NCBI GenBank assembly: GCA_937625935.1
Contig: OW569347.1
Span: 124,001 to 188,000, forward strand
Direction of reading: 5' to 3'
DNA: 64,000 nucleotides
From: Tetramitus jugosus
Lineage: Eukaryota; Heterolobosea; Eutetramitea; Acrasida; Vahlkampfiidae
Position 1 is the stretch's first letter, and each line of letters opens with the position of its first letter. The position numbers and the translations under genes were made by a program. This document shows positions 45,926 to 56,136 of the stretch, one piece after another. The notes under the pieces are model-generated. The model saw only the letters and a program-made list of their open reading frames with translations, was not told the DNA's origin and did no database searches.

Positions 45926-47338
45926 TTACATCTTGTGAGTTTGGAGGAGACGCAATCCAACCTCGTCATAATCCTTCTTCTTCATCCAGAACTCTTCCTT
46001 GTCCTTCATGATATCAGCCAAGACAGCACCACCCAAGAAGACCATGTGCTTTCTTCTTGGAGGATCTTCAATCTTGAGCTTAAAGTTCTTCAAACGAGAC
46101 TCATCACCTCTCAACACCTTTTGCAAGTACAAATCCTTGATTTCCTTCTCCAATCTGGATGGGAGACCTGGATACATGGTTGTACCACCGGACAAGACAA
46201 TGTGCTTGTAGAACTCGGATCTCAAATCGATATCAGCACCCTGGATGGTATCAAACACCAACTCGTGCATACCCTTGCCTTCCTTATCGGCCAAAATAGG
46301 TTGGAAGAGAGCTTCAGCAGCCTCGAATCTCTCTGCACCAATCTTGATCTCTCTGCCATCAGGAAGAGTGTATGACTCAACAAGGACAGTAGTCTCCAAT
46401 GCCAACTTCTTCTCTAGTTGAATATCGTAGCCAACATAGCAAAACTTTTCCTTGATTAGTCTCACGGTTTCAAAATCAGCAGTACGGTTGAATGCATAAC
46501 CACGCAACAACATGAGCTTAATCAACAGGTTGGTAATGTCACGACCGGCCAAATCCAATCTCTGAACCAAGTGAGGCAGAGAATAACCATCGTACACTGG
46601 AACAACGTGAGTCACACCATCACCAGAGTCAACCACAACACCAGTCAATAGACCTTGTGCGTACAGGGTCAAAACAGCTTGAATGGAAACGTAGAGTCCT
46701 TGGAATCCATACTTTTCAAACATGGTCTCAATCATTTTTTCACGATTCTTCACAGGGTTCATTGGTGCTTCAGTCAACATGATTTGGCACTCCTTTGGAT
46801 CAACTTTCAATTTGTCCCAAGTGTAGTCCCACAAATGATACATGTCTTCCCAACTACGAATGACACCATTGGCCAATGGATAGGTAATTTCGAGGGCGTG
46901 TCTCAACTTTGCGCACTCATCACCAACCATAATGTCCTGCAATTGAACATCACCAATGCTTTCCTCATATCTGAGGATGGGTCTACCGACCATGGCTGGA
47001 AAGACGGCGGTAGGGAAATTGTCACCGGCAAATCCGCATTTTACAAACTATTTATTGTTGATGATGTAGTTGATTTGTGCGTATCATTGTTTTTTTTGTC
47101 AATAGTAGTAGTAGTCGTTATTGTTGTGGTGTGCATTGATGTGAAAATAGTGAAAAAAAAGATGAGTGATTGGTTAGCTTCTGATTGAAAGAATAGAGAC
47201 ACAGCTGAGTGATGGATGAAAATCATGTGATAGAGATCCATGATCTATGATTTGATCAACGCATCAATCAACTGAAAAAAAAGTGCAAGTACTTACACCA
47301 GTACCGTTATCACAAACGACAGTTCTTGCAGCTGGCAT
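45926..47338 (-). CDS. ARP2: Actin-related protein 2 (Arp2), two exons
   Basis: Exon 1 is 47297-47338 (14 codons, [14 protein letters not shown]), intron 47048-47296 (249 nt, GTAAGT...AATAG), exon 2 is 45926-47047. The 387-aa product has the Arp2 start [18 protein letters not shown], which crosses the splice. It then has [65 protein letters not shown] and [14 protein letters not shown]. Arp2 with Arp3 and five other subunits nucleates branched actin filaments for amoeboid crawling and endocytosis. Length matches the family (about 390 aa). Confidence 0.95.
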
Positions 47339-47618
47339 TCTTCTACTTTATTTTAGTTGTTGTTTTTTTTTCGTTTGGGGGAAAAAGTGTACGAATGAAC
47401 GACGAAGCCTTTTTTTGTCGTAGTAAAGAGAAAAAGTGATTCTTCTCAGCGAGCATGACAGATGTGAGGGGTTTCATTTTACTCCGACTTACGCCGGTGA
47501 CGATCAAAATTGTAACCTTCGTGGTCAACTGGACATGTCAATCAACGTCATGTGAGTAGGAGAATTAGCGCGGATCTACAGTAAACAAACAAAAATTGTC
47601 AGAACAGGATGTGGTTGA

Positions 47619-49658
47619 TTATCTTTTATATCGATATCTTCTGAATCGGAAGTACAGATGCAAGATGCCTCTTTCGAATGTGCATTTGAATCCTCTTCGA
47701 TGAGACTTTTCCCACTCTCTGTTCACAATCTTGAACGCAACATCCTCATAAGGTGGTCCTGCATGGAAACGAATGATACAGGTATCTTTCGTATTTCCAG
47801 GCTCAATAAAGTATTGAGGTGCCTTTGTTTTGTCGATGAGATCCGGATAGAAGATATTGAACTTGTATCCCTGAATCGTCTTTGGAGGAGGATTGTCAAA
47901 GTCATAATGGACTTGATTGTACTTGTTCCATTCGTAACCAGTGTGCACTCTATTAAAGTATTTTGGTTTTCGAGGACGGTACTTGTCGTTCCATGCGTAG
48001 TACTGGCGCTTCAATTGCACTTCATCAGTAAAGTCATCATCACCTTCCTCATAGTCGGTTTGTGCAGTGCGTAGCATCTCATCTTCAGTGTAGGCTGCCT
48101 TTCCATCAGCCAATTGTCTTTTGGATTCTTCTGCAGCCAACAGCTCGTTAAATGTATTGGACAATGCAGCTTCTTCTCCATCCACAACTGCTTCATCAAC
48201 CATGTAACTTTCTTCATGTGCAACACTTTCAGATACTGACGACTGAGCCTGCAGGAGAGTTTTTTCTTTCTGTACCTGATCACGGTACTCAGTCAATAAG
48301 GTTTTATGGAACTCACGAAGAAAGGCCTTTGATTTAAATATCTTCAGTTCCTTCATTAGATACTGCCAATATTCAGCATCATCATATGGGCCTGGATTCA
48401 CAGTTTTTTGATAAATCTCTGTTTCTATATTCTCCAATTCTGTCAATGTTTTTGACAAGAGTAAGTCATCAATATCCTTCCGAACAGAAGGATGGATATG
48501 ACTGGATGGTAGTTGGGCTCCATCAGACATTTCTTTGGTTTTTGTCTTGAGAATCTCATCATCAGCGACAAGCAACAAGGCATTCCAGAATGGCTTCATA
48601 GTCTTATCAAGTTCCATATGAGTCAAGATATCTTTGCGCAGATCCTCCAACTCTGATAATGTCAGGTTCTTGAAGATAATACTGGGTTCTCTAGTCTCAA
48701 TGCCAATGTCATCTATTGATAACACTGGTTCTTCAATCAATGAGCCACTCTGTTCTCTGCCTGCGATTCGATCCAACAACTTTAAATTTTTAGCAATTAA
48801 ATCAATTGGTTTCGCTCTGCCCTCCTTCAAACGAATATCACTCTTCAGCTTTGCTTGCTTCAAATGAAATTCCTCTTCCTTCTTCTCCCATTCGATATAT
48901 GTGGATCGTTCTCTCTCACGTGCCAATCGATCACGCTCCTCCTCTGCCTCTCTGAGCTCTCTTTCTCTATTGAGACGATTTTCTTTTGCTCTCAAGAGCT
49001 CTGATCGTAAATCACTGGACTTTTTTGTTGCCACATCATCCGTTTTTTTCACCTGTTCTCTCTTTTTCCAAATAAACTTGTCGGCCAAGTTGGCATCACC
49101 AAACGGATTCTCCTCATTGGTGTAACCCAACACCTCTTTCATGCTCTTCTCTCGTTCTCTTCTCTCTCTTTCTCTCTGCTCTTGCTCTCTCTGTTTTCTT
49201 AGATCATAATCATAGTACGATTCACCAATTGGACTGCTCGGTTGTTGTTGTGTCGATGATGGTGGTGGTGGTGCAAGTGATGATGACGATGACGATGAAG
49301 AGTGATCCTCTCTTCTGTTTTCGCGTCTATGATGATGCTGTGTTGAATGCTGATAATCATCTTCTCTTTTGTAGTCGCCGCGTCGATTGTAGTGGTGATC
49401 GTTTCCTCGTCGTTGATCATCATCATGATATCGTTTGTTTACGGAATGGTCGTTGCGTTTTTCTTCATGACGCGACTTTTTATAGACCACTTCTGATGAT
49501 GATTGGCCATGGTGGTGATGAGATGATCGATTGGATCGATTGTGGTGATCATTGTCGTCAGAATCGTGTGGTGAGTATTCTCGGCTACGTTTGTGACCAC
49601 GAGATGTGGTGGATGAGTCTGGTTTGTCTCTTCGGTCTGATCGACTTGTATGGTACAT
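47619..49658 (-). CDS. CACTIN: Cactin, spliceosome-associated protein
   Basis: 679 aa. The N-terminal 190 residues are Arg/Asp/Ser/His-rich with RS-like and poly-Ser stretches. NPFGDANLADKFIWKKR and a long charged helix lead into the cactin middle domain (about 290-430). The C-terminal cactin domain is very well preserved: YRPRKPKYFNRVHTGYEWNKYNQ, FNIFYPDLIDKTKAPQYF, FHAGPPYEDVAFKIVNREWE and a final LHLYFRFRRYRYKR. Cactin binds late spliceosomes and is needed for accurate splicing, chromatid cohesion and immune signalling in animals. The role here is presumably splicing. Confidence 0.94.
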   Translation of the reverse strand: MYHTSRSDRRDKPDSSTTSRGHKRSREYSPHDSDDNDHHNRSNRSSHHHHGQSSSEVVYKKSRHEEKRNDHSVNKRYHDDDQRRGNDHHYNRRGDYKREDDYQHSTQHHHRRENRREDHSSSSSSSSLAPPPPSSTQQQPSSPIGESYYDYDLRKQREQEQRERERREREKSMKEVLGYTNEENPFGDANLADKFIWKKREQVKKTDDVATKKSSDLRSELLRAKENRLNRERELREAEEERDRLARERERSTYIEWEKKEEEFHLKQAKLKSDIRLKEGRAKPIDLIAKNLKLLDRIAGREQSGSLIEEPVLSIDDIGIETREPSIIFKNLTLSELEDLRKDILTHMELDKTMKPFWNALLLVADDEILKTKTKEMSDGAQLPSSHIHPSVRKDIDDLLLSKTLTELENIETEIYQKTVNPGPYDDAEYWQYLMKELKIFKSKAFLREFHKTLLTEYRDQVQKEKTLLQAQSSVSESVAHEESYMVDEAVVDGEEAALSNTFNELLAAEESKRQLADGKAAYTEDEMLRTAQTDYEEGDDDFTDEVQLKRQYYAWNDKYRPRKPKYFNRVHTGYEWNKYNQVHYDFDNPPPKTIQGYKFNIFYPDLIDKTKAPQYFIEPGNTKDTCIIRFHAGPPYEDVAFKIVNREWEKSHRRGFKCTFERGILHLYFRFRRYRYKR

Positions 49659-49738
49659 TGATTATGTTTCGTTTTTGTTTTTTGTTGTTGTGAATGCTTC
49701 CTGTTCTTGGTTGAAGTCATGGGCAAAAGCAAAATGGA

Positions 49739-49811
49739 TGGTCGTTGCAGGGATCGAACCTGCGACCAATGGCTTATTAGACCAACGCTCTACCGACTGA
49801 GCTAAACGACC
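49739..49811 (-). tRNA. tRNA-Ile (anticodon AAT), copy 2
   Basis: Reverse complement of 73 nt identical to the copy at 15690-15762: acceptor GGTCGTT/AACGACC, anticodon loop CTAATAA, T-arm GCAGG-TTCGATC-CCTGC, discriminator A. A short T run follows the 3' end. Confidence 0.94.
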
Positions 49812-50107
49812 TTCTTGTGTTACTTATAGTCACGACAGACGCGACAGTCTATGTTTAGAAAAATGTGGGTAGCAGAATTCTAGAGGAACCAATGGCATGG
49901 GGTGGGTCCTTTCAATATGAGGTATTTGCAACAATAATCAAATCGTCGTCTTTGAGTCACTTTGGTCATTGCGTTGTCTTGGCAAGAGAAGAATTTGCCT
50001 GTTGAAGAGACCACAGGCCGGAGCGGGAGAGAAAATTGTAAGGGGATTAAGTTTGGTCAAAGCTAAAAACAAAATCACAAAAACCAATACGAATATCGAC
50101 GTCAAAC

Positions 50108-50461
50108 ATGTTGAACAGAATCCCAAGAGTTTTCGCTGCTGCCAAGAACACCAGAGCTTTCCACACCTGTGCTCCAGTTCGTGCTATCCATGAGTCTCTC
50201 GACACTGCTGAGCGTTCTCGTGAAGAAGAAGCAGCAAGAAAGCACGATTTGGAGTTGATCAGAAAGATGATGAACCAAACTGCTGAACAACAAGCCCAAA
50301 ACACTACCATTCACATCAAGAGATCCTCTGATGAATTGAAGAAAGAGGTCAAGGACGTCCTTGTTGCTCAACAAAAGGAAGATGAGAAGAAGATTCAAGA
50401 ATTGCAATCCAAGATGGAAGAAATGAAGAAGATGTTGGAACAATTGGTTCAAAAGAAGTAA
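50108..50461 (+). CDS. Small mitochondrial coiled-coil protein, possibly IF1-like
   Basis: 117 aa. The N-terminus is a likely mitochondrial presequence (MLNRIPRVFAAAKNTRAFHT). The rest is one long charged helix: ERSREEEAARKHDLELIRKMM at about 35-56 and heptads KEDEKKIQELQSKMEEMKKMLEQ near the end. Size, targeting and layout resemble the F1-ATPase inhibitor IF1 (short basic/acidic inhibitory segment, then a dimerising coiled coil), but the IF1 signature is not clear. A generic mitochondrial coiled-coil protein is an equal possibility. AT-rich sequence with GTATTAAAC follows the stop. Confidence 0.65.
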   Translation: MLNRIPRVFAAAKNTRAFHTCAPVRAIHESLDTAERSREEEAARKHDLELIRKMMNQTAEQQAQNTTIHIKRSSDELKKEVKDVLVAQQKEDEKKIQELQSKMEEMKKMLEQLVQKK

Positions 50462-50582
50462 ATTTTTGTAAATGTATTAAACAACAACAAATGATCGTGG
50501 GTGAAGTTTTTTCTTTAGCTTTACGAATTTGATTGCAAGCACTGATTTTCTGCCTCGCGATGCATGTGATTGTGTTGTCTCA

Positions 50583-51602
50583 TCACGAAGAATTCCTAAA
50601 CAGGACATCTTTGCTCGACGTCCGTACCTTGAGTCTCAAAAAGTACTGCTGCCGTAAGTAATTATCCTTGGGTGATATTCGATAAGCTTCTGTCACATGC
50701 TTGTACGCATGGATGTACCGCTCGAGATAGCAACAACACAAGGACAGATTAAAGTGTGCATTGCAGTAGTTTGAATCAACGTTCAGTGCCATCTGACAAT
50801 CCTTGATTGCATTTGGCATCTGTCGTGCCTCATAGTACATGACACCTCTGTTGTTGTATGGGAAGGGATATGTTGGATCTAGGCGTATTGCTTCTGAATA
50901 ATCTCTCATGATCGAATCTGGTGTCGGCTTCAATGATGCATGGTGTGGCTGTGTTGAAGTTGTCGTTGTGGTCATTGTGGTCAGTGTAGCATCTGGTTCG
51001 AGGAGCGCTGCCGATGTGACTGCTCTATTGAAATAACACATGGCATAGCTTGGTTCAATCAAGATTGCTTCATTGTAGTCCTCGATCGCTTTCCCATGAT
51101 TCTTATAATCCGCATACACGAGCGCACGATTATTGTAAATGAGCGCGGCAAATTTACTCCGACTTAACCCCATATTCGCGAGCTGGTGCAGTAGATGAGT
51201 GAACTGATCGAGCGCTTCAAACGATTCATTCTTTGAAGTTTTGAACTCGTTTGTTCTCAGATAGAGAATTCCAAAATCAAGCAACAGATCCACAATCAAA
51301 TCATTCTTGTGAGGCCTTGCGTCATCATTCTCACCATGATCGCTCTCATCATTCTCATTCATATTTGCTTTTCCAACTGGAGTGCTCTTTGCTTTCCGCA
51401 ATTGCTCTATAATGACACTTCTCTTGTCAAATGGCAAGTGAGCTGTCGGTGAGAGATGAGAGCGATTGACCATGTGCAAATCTGTGTGTGGTTTCAAGAT
51501 GGATAGCAGAGTCGTCCAGAATGCATATGCGGGACTATCGCGGTCAATCAGTAAACTGCTTGGTATTGTTATTGTGGTTGTTGTTGGTGCAGGTGGTTTC
51601 AT
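50583..51602 (-). CDS. Tetratricopeptide-repeat protein
   Basis: 339 aa from ATG 51602; the frame is open to 51647 but without an earlier ATG. After a Thr/Pro-rich start there is a helical region (DRDSPAYAFWTTLLSIL) and an acidic linker. At least four TPR units then follow: AALIYNNRALVYADYKNHGKAIEDYNEAI-type, SYAMCYFNRAVTSAAL, YPFPYNNRGVMYYEARQMPNAIKDCQMAL and YCNAHFNLSLCCCYLERYIHAYK. Inserts of Thr repeats interrupt one unit. It is a protein-interaction scaffold. No partner can be inferred. Confidence 0.8.
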   Translation of the reverse strand: MKPPAPTTTTITIPSSLLIDRDSPAYAFWTTLLSILKPHTDLHMVNRSHLSPTAHLPFDKRSVIIEQLRKAKSTPVGKANMNENDESDHGENDDARPHKNDLIVDLLLDFGILYLRTNEFKTSKNESFEALDQFTHLLHQLANMGLSRSKFAALIYNNRALVYADYKNHGKAIEDYNEAILIEPSYAMCYFNRAVTSAALLEPDATLTTMTTTTTSTQPHHASLKPTPDSIMRDYSEAIRLDPTYPFPYNNRGVMYYEARQMPNAIKDCQMALNVDSNYCNAHFNLSLCCCYLERYIHAYKHVTEAYRISPKDNYLRQQYFLRLKVRTSSKDVLFRNSS

Positions 51603-51823
51603 TTCGTTTGGGTTCGTTTTTTTTGGTTTTTTGGTTTCCAGCTTCAAATTTCAGCTCAAATTACAGCGAGTGACAGGTTGCATGAAACAGCAGTCAGTTT
51701 GTGGAACAATAGAGATGACGATGGCAGACGTTTTACTTGTTGGAGGAATACATTACCCTACTTGCTTTGATCTGACAGCTTCTTCAACTAGAATAAATAA
51801 GGTTGTACTAGTGAGTGAAAAGC

Positions 51824-53515
51824 CTATTTGTGGTTCCATACGATAAAAGTCATTGCAGCAACAGCTAATAATCCAAAGCCTGTGGTTATTCTCCATGCCT
51901 TTTTCACTTCTTGCTCGAGGTGTGCTTGGTTCTGCTTCGCTGCCACCTGTTCATCGCATAGCAACTTTACGAGTTGAACTGGATCAGTTGTTTCCTTTGC
52001 GATGGTTGGATTGCTCTCTTGAATCACTTGCTTAATCTCCTCTCCGCTAACTTGGTCCTTGGATGGGAAAGCCTCCACTTTTGATGGTGCTGGTAGTTCT
52101 CGCAGAGGTGAGGACGGCACTGTCATACTTGCTCGATTTTTAAACACATCAATCACAGTTCCATCCACACGGATACATTGTCCCAGCACGGATGATACGA
52201 GCGAGAGGTTGTTTTCTCTCTTATCAAACGACCGAAGTGCATTCATCAAGTGATTCAACACACTGTTCATCACAAAGTAGGAGTTTGCATTCGGTAACTG
52301 CACAACAACCTGATTAAACAGTGCATGTACGCTGGTCGTTTGACTTTGTTCCACTTCTTGCTCATCCACTTTATCCATCTGATCTTCAATAAATTCGATA
52401 TGTCCACTCAAGTGCTCCTCTGATCTCAATTGCTCAATCATCTCCAACAGTCCGCACTCCACCATTTCATCAATGAGATAACGCTTCAGATTGATATCAT
52501 CTGGCTTATTAATTAACGTATTCAACAGTGCTAGTATCGATTTTTGAAGTGACTGGTATTCATCTTCATCATCGTCATCGTTAGACTCATCATGACTCGT
52601 CAACAATTGAATCAACACATTGAATCGTAAACCTGTTTTCTGAACATGCGATATCACGTCTAATGCGATCCAAAATCCTCGCTGATCAAACGCCGTATGA
52701 CAAATGATTGTCAATAATTGAATCACTCGACTCATTAGCTCTACATGCATATTCGTATGTGCTCTTTGCAAAATTTGTCTCAACACCAGTGCAGCCAACG
52801 AATCCCAACAAATCACACGCTCCAACGCTTCTTCATACTCGTGAGACAACATGTTCAATACAATCATTGCATCTACATAGAGTTCCATTGTACTTGCATC
52901 ATCATGATGACTCACAACCACAGCCAATAGCAATTGAAGCATAAAAGGTGTTCCACCATGTTTCACAAAATGATAGGAAAACAATTGTCCTACAGTGTCC
53001 TCGTCGTCGTCATCTTCATCATCACTATCCTGTTTGTTGCGCTGTTGTCTCTCTCCTTCGTCCAACTCATCCAAAAACACATTTAAAATTTCTCTCAACA
53101 ATTGCTCATTGGACAATGAAGATTTAAAATCACTGCCGCCACACTTGACATGATACTGAATGCACTGATCCAACGAAGAGAATTGCAACCCTCGAACTTG
53201 TTCAATACCAATACTACCAACACTACTACTACCACCATCCATGAGATTCAATCTTCTTGTTACAGTTGATTGAGATTGTTGTTCACTTTGATCACTATCA
53301 CTGGCCTCATCAAAATCATCTTCTTGATCAAAGTTCAATGACGAACGATAGAATGGATGATCCATTTGAGGTTTCGACTCTAGTAGCTCTTGTTGTTGTT
53401 GTTGTTTCTGTTGTTGTTCTTCTTTTTGGCGACGATAGGCCTGGTAGGAAGATGACTCGTCGTCTGAATCCTCTGAAAAGTCTTCCCTGTTGAGAATGGA
53501 GTGTTGTTGATTCAT
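51824..53515 (-). CDS. Tail-anchored helical-repeat protein, unknown
   Basis: 563 aa from ATG 53515 (the frame is open to 53629 without an ATG). The N-terminus is acidic with Gln and Ser runs. The middle (about 130-430) is all-helical and armadillo-like: YVDAMIVLNMLSHEYEEAL, LAALVLRQILQRAH, VIQLLTIICH, and an insert of Asp/Glu. The extreme C-terminus is a single hydrophobic segment ending in WNHK (TGFGLLAVAAMTFIVWNHK), typical of a tail anchor in ER or mitochondrial outer membrane. The helical part faintly recalls SAPS/PP6 regulatory subunits, but I would not assign it. Confidence 0.7.
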   Translation of the reverse strand: MNQQHSILNREDFSEDSDDESSSYQAYRRQKEEQQQKQQQQQELLESKPQMDHPFYRSSLNFDQEDDFDEASDSDQSEQQSQSTVTRRLNLMDGGSSSVGSIGIEQVRGLQFSSLDQCIQYHVKCGGSDFKSSLSNEQLLREILNVFLDELDEGERQQRNKQDSDDEDDDDEDTVGQLFSYHFVKHGGTPFMLQLLLAVVVSHHDDASTMELYVDAMIVLNMLSHEYEEALERVICWDSLAALVLRQILQRAHTNMHVELMSRVIQLLTIICHTAFDQRGFWIALDVISHVQKTGLRFNVLIQLLTSHDESNDDDDEDEYQSLQKSILALLNTLINKPDDINLKRYLIDEMVECGLLEMIEQLRSEEHLSGHIEFIEDQMDKVDEQEVEQSQTTSVHALFNQVVVQLPNANSYFVMNSVLNHLMNALRSFDKRENNLSLVSSVLGQCIRVDGTVIDVFKNRASMTVPSSPLRELPAPSKVEAFPSKDQVSGEEIKQVIQESNPTIAKETTDPVQLVKLLCDEQVAAKQNQAHLEQEVKKAWRITTGFGLLAVAAMTFIVWNHK

Positions 53516-53837
53516 TTTTGCGTTCCTGTCCTGGGAAAGTTGTGTTTTGTACTGAAAGCTATGGAGAATTGCTGTTGTTGTTGGCGAATCGAGAGAAGAT
53601 TGGTGGGAGTAGTTTTTACAAACGTCCAAAAGATTTTATTCGTCTGTTTGACTGCTTGATGAAAGGGTCATCATGATGTAGGCTTTGATGGCATCAAAGC
53701 ACTGAGATCCTGACTCATCAAGAGCGTCACGAACAGTTTAACTATGATACAAAATATAGATATATACAATAGACAAAAGCTTGTTGTGTCCTAAGAATTC
53801 TTAGTGTTTAACTCTTACTACCCTCTGTACTTTAGCT

Positions 53838-54218
53838 CTAGAGCTCACACCTGTTCTGGTATTGACTGTCATCAGCCTTAGAGAAACCTCTCCACTCACT
53901 GTTCATCTCCGAGGTGTACCTGTCAAAAACGCTGCCCTCCTGCTCTCTCATGCGGTCGACAATGAATGAAGACTCGCGTTCAATTGATGGAAACTCGTCC
54001 ACAAAGAAGCCATCTCCTCGTTCTTTGATAAACTTGCCTCTCGATCCACTCTTAGAATCTACGGATGACTGTGAGAAACTGGCACTATTGTCCACGTTTG
54101 TCCATCGGGGATTGGTGGAGAAACCTCTTGCACTGATAATAGGCAGGGAGTTCACGAGAGAGGCCTTGGCGTTTGATGAAGAAGATTGGAGTACAATGGA
54201 AAGTCTTCGTTGTAACAT
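53838..54218 (-). CDS. Short mitochondrial protein, unknown
   Basis: 126 aa. The N-terminal 36 residues form an Arg/Ser-rich amphipathic presequence ending ARGFST, a likely cleavage region. The mature part is polar (GSRGKFIKERGDGFFVDEFPS, then SSFIVDRMREQEGSVFDRYTSEMNSEWRGF). No family recognised. The weakly structured composition resembles small subunits or assembly factors of respiratory complexes. Confidence 0.6.
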   Translation of the reverse strand: MLQRRLSIVLQSSSSNAKASLVNSLPIISARGFSTNPRWTNVDNSASFSQSSVDSKSGSRGKFIKERGDGFFVDEFPSIERESSFIVDRMREQEGSVFDRYTSEMNSEWRGFSKADDSQYQNRCEL

Positions 54219-54985
54219 TGTTGATTGATATAGATAGATAGTGATGTATAGAAATTATATGATTGCTGTCAATACTGGGAAGCAATGGGAATATAGAAGC
54301 TGTGAGGGGGAAGAGCAGCCGAAGACGTTTGTAAATATATAGACTATATAATAGATAGATTATACAGATGAAGAGAACAACAAGCTATGAGGTAGTATTG
54401 TAGAGTTATTGTGTTTTGTCTGATGTGAAAGACGAGACGTCTGGATGTTGTTGTCAACTCCATTTTATAGATCAGAGACACCCCCTTCATTATTTTTACA
54501 ACATTTTCAGCAGTTTACAATCATTGAATAGATCAAAAGAATATTTTACAATGAATAAATTGTTCGTTCAGTATAACTTTAGAAAACAGACTTCACTAAA
54601 CATAGGAGAGATCTCATTTCTGTACACAGAACAAATCATAATCTTGACCTGTTCTGGAGTTTCGGCTCCGTTCAGGAAGTCAACTCCTTTTGACACAAAA
54701 ATAAAGTACTGAACGTGCCCGAGATGCCCGGTTTACAGTACAGCTCACAAGGAAGACAAAAGTCTTCACATGCGCAGAAATTCGAATAACATCGCTGACA
54801 GACCAATCCACTCAACCTTCTTACATCTGAAACATTCGACAGCGTTTCCACAATTCAGTCAACTTTCGATTCATGTAAAAACAAAAACAATCACGCGTAG
54901 TCTGATAAATTACAGTTTAATGTAAAAATTAATGAGAGTTCATTGGTCAACCACCCACCAGTGATGATTCCTTTCGTTGACAAAC
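54219..54985. other. Intergenic region without supported gene
   Basis: About 770 bases, AT-rich, with TAGATA and ATAGAT words near 54225-54370. Short frames occur on both strands (for example 54416-54712 on plus). One minus-strand piece around 54720-54790 is unusually Cys-rich (FCACEDFCLPCELYC), but none has a start, splice context and composition that together convince me. Confidence 0.45.
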
Positions 54986-55257
54986 TTAGTCTTGTGTGAC
55001 AATGTACAAGGCATGCTGAAGTGAAGGAAGTAGTGTTATTGAAAACAATTCTCTCTTGTACTACAATCACAAAAAGAAACACAAGAAGAAGGCAACGAAC
55101 TGTCAGTGATACATACAATGATAGCACCAATGTCAAAAGTGAAAATGAGCAGCAGAATGTTGATGAGCAAGTGAATGGAGCATCCTCTGGCCAACAAGAC
55201 GGAAATTGGTGGCAAGAAAATGGCCAAAATGATGAGCAGAATCTTATTGATATCCAT
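54986..55257 (-). CDS. PMP3: PMP3/UPF0057 plasma-membrane proteolipid (two exons)
   Basis: Exon 1 is 55117-55257 (47 codons), intron 55016-55116 (101 nt, GTATGT...TTCAG), exon 2 is 54986-55015. The product is 56 aa. Two membrane helices match the family: ILLIILAIFLPPISVLLARGC and LLINILLLIFTFDIGAII, with the conserved PP and RGC. The splice joins GAII to HALYIV, restoring the family end (PGIIHALYVI-type). Reading through the intron gives an unrelated Cys-rich tail, which supports the splice. PMP3 proteins control membrane potential and cation tolerance under stress. Confidence 0.9.
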
Positions 55258-55455
55258 GTTGTCTGATTAGTCTAGTGTATAGAATGGTGGTTTCTTTTTT
55301 TCGTTGTTGTAGTTGTTGGAATTGTGTTATTGTTATTGGCACACATGAAGGTATTGGGAGACAGCCCTCAAGATTCGAAGACGGATATTTCCGGGTTGCC
55401 CAATCTGGGCTCAAAATCCCGATACTGGAGAACGGGAATACGGGAGGAGGCCAAA

Positions 55456-56136
55456 TTATGATGATAGCTCTCTTCGTTGAATTCGCTCAAGCTGTGCAGG
55501 TAATAGGGGTTGTTTGCCATAGAGCCACATGGACACAGCATATCTCTTGTGGAATGTAGGTCTGACTTCATGTGGCGTGTCTCGACTTGAAAACAAGACA
55601 AGTCTGTCCTTCACTGGTGCTACATCCACATGATGGGAATCTCCAGAGACGGCCGAAGGGAATAACCTCAAGTGACCTCCGAGATTCCCTTCTTCAATCT
55701 CTTGATCTGATACATGATCAGATACATAGTAAACGCATGTGATAATACGATCGAAAACACCCCTTGCATCATCAATATGTCTGTCATAGTGTGCTGAATT
55801 GGATGGATAACAACTCACCATGACCTCCATCTTTTTCATTTCATGCATTTCACTGATTTGAAGCTCTTGTTGCGATTGAATTTGATTCATTGCTTCAAAC
55901 AACTCATGTTGCAATTGTGTCATGATGGCCATGTACTCGTCAAAACAACTACCACTGGCACTACTATTGTTCTTCTCAATCCATTTGACTCGATCAGTTC
56001 GAAATGCCACCTGATTCAACACAAATTTCAATTCATTGTTCGCATCCATCTCTCGCACTCGATTCGTCAGTGCATCCATCAACGGTTTTTGATTCATGCT
56101 CTCCAGGAAGTGATCCCACACGTGATACTGAATCAT
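55456..56136 (-). CDS. EGLN/PHD-type prolyl 4-hydroxylase-like dioxygenase
   Basis: 226 aa from ATG 56136. The 2-oxoglutarate/Fe(II) core is complete: VMVSCYPSNSAHYDRHIDDARG supplies the H-x-D, TCVYYVSD, GGHLRLFPSA, DRLVLFSSRDTPHEVRPTFHKRYAVSMWLYG supplies the distal His and the 2-OG-binding Arg. AFRTDRVKWIEKN matches the EGLN segment before the core. The frame stays open to 56442 with a basic, presequence-like stretch (FLWNRRAIPSVVRITHQLNRPT) but no ATG, so an upstream start or exon may be missing. In amoebae such enzymes hydroxylate Skp1 and act in oxygen sensing. The target here is unknown. Confidence 0.82.
   Translation of the reverse strand: MIQYHVWDHFLESMNQKPLMDALTNRVREMDANNELKFVLNQVAFRTDRVKWIEKNNSSASGSCFDEYMAIMTQLQHELFEAMNQIQSQQELQISEMHEMKKMEVMVSCYPSNSAHYDRHIDDARGVFDRIITCVYYVSDHVSDQEIEEGNLGGHLRLFPSAVSGDSHHVDVAPVKDRLVLFSSRDTPHEVRPTFHKRYAVSMWLYGKQPLLPAQLERIQRRELSS

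Noticed and set aside
47048-47296. Box C/D snoRNA inside the Arp2 intron
   Set aside because: Loose TGATG and CTGA-like words are present, but no properly spaced box pair with terminal stem was found.
54416-54712. 98-codon open frame on the plus strand
   Set aside because: Composition and hydrophobic/Cys placement are not protein-like, and there is no leader or family resemblance.
54700-54880. Minus-strand pieces (MNRKLTELWKRC and a Cys-rich segment) as a small spliced gene
   Set aside because: Joining them needs a 33-nt intron, shorter than any supported here, and the product matches no family.
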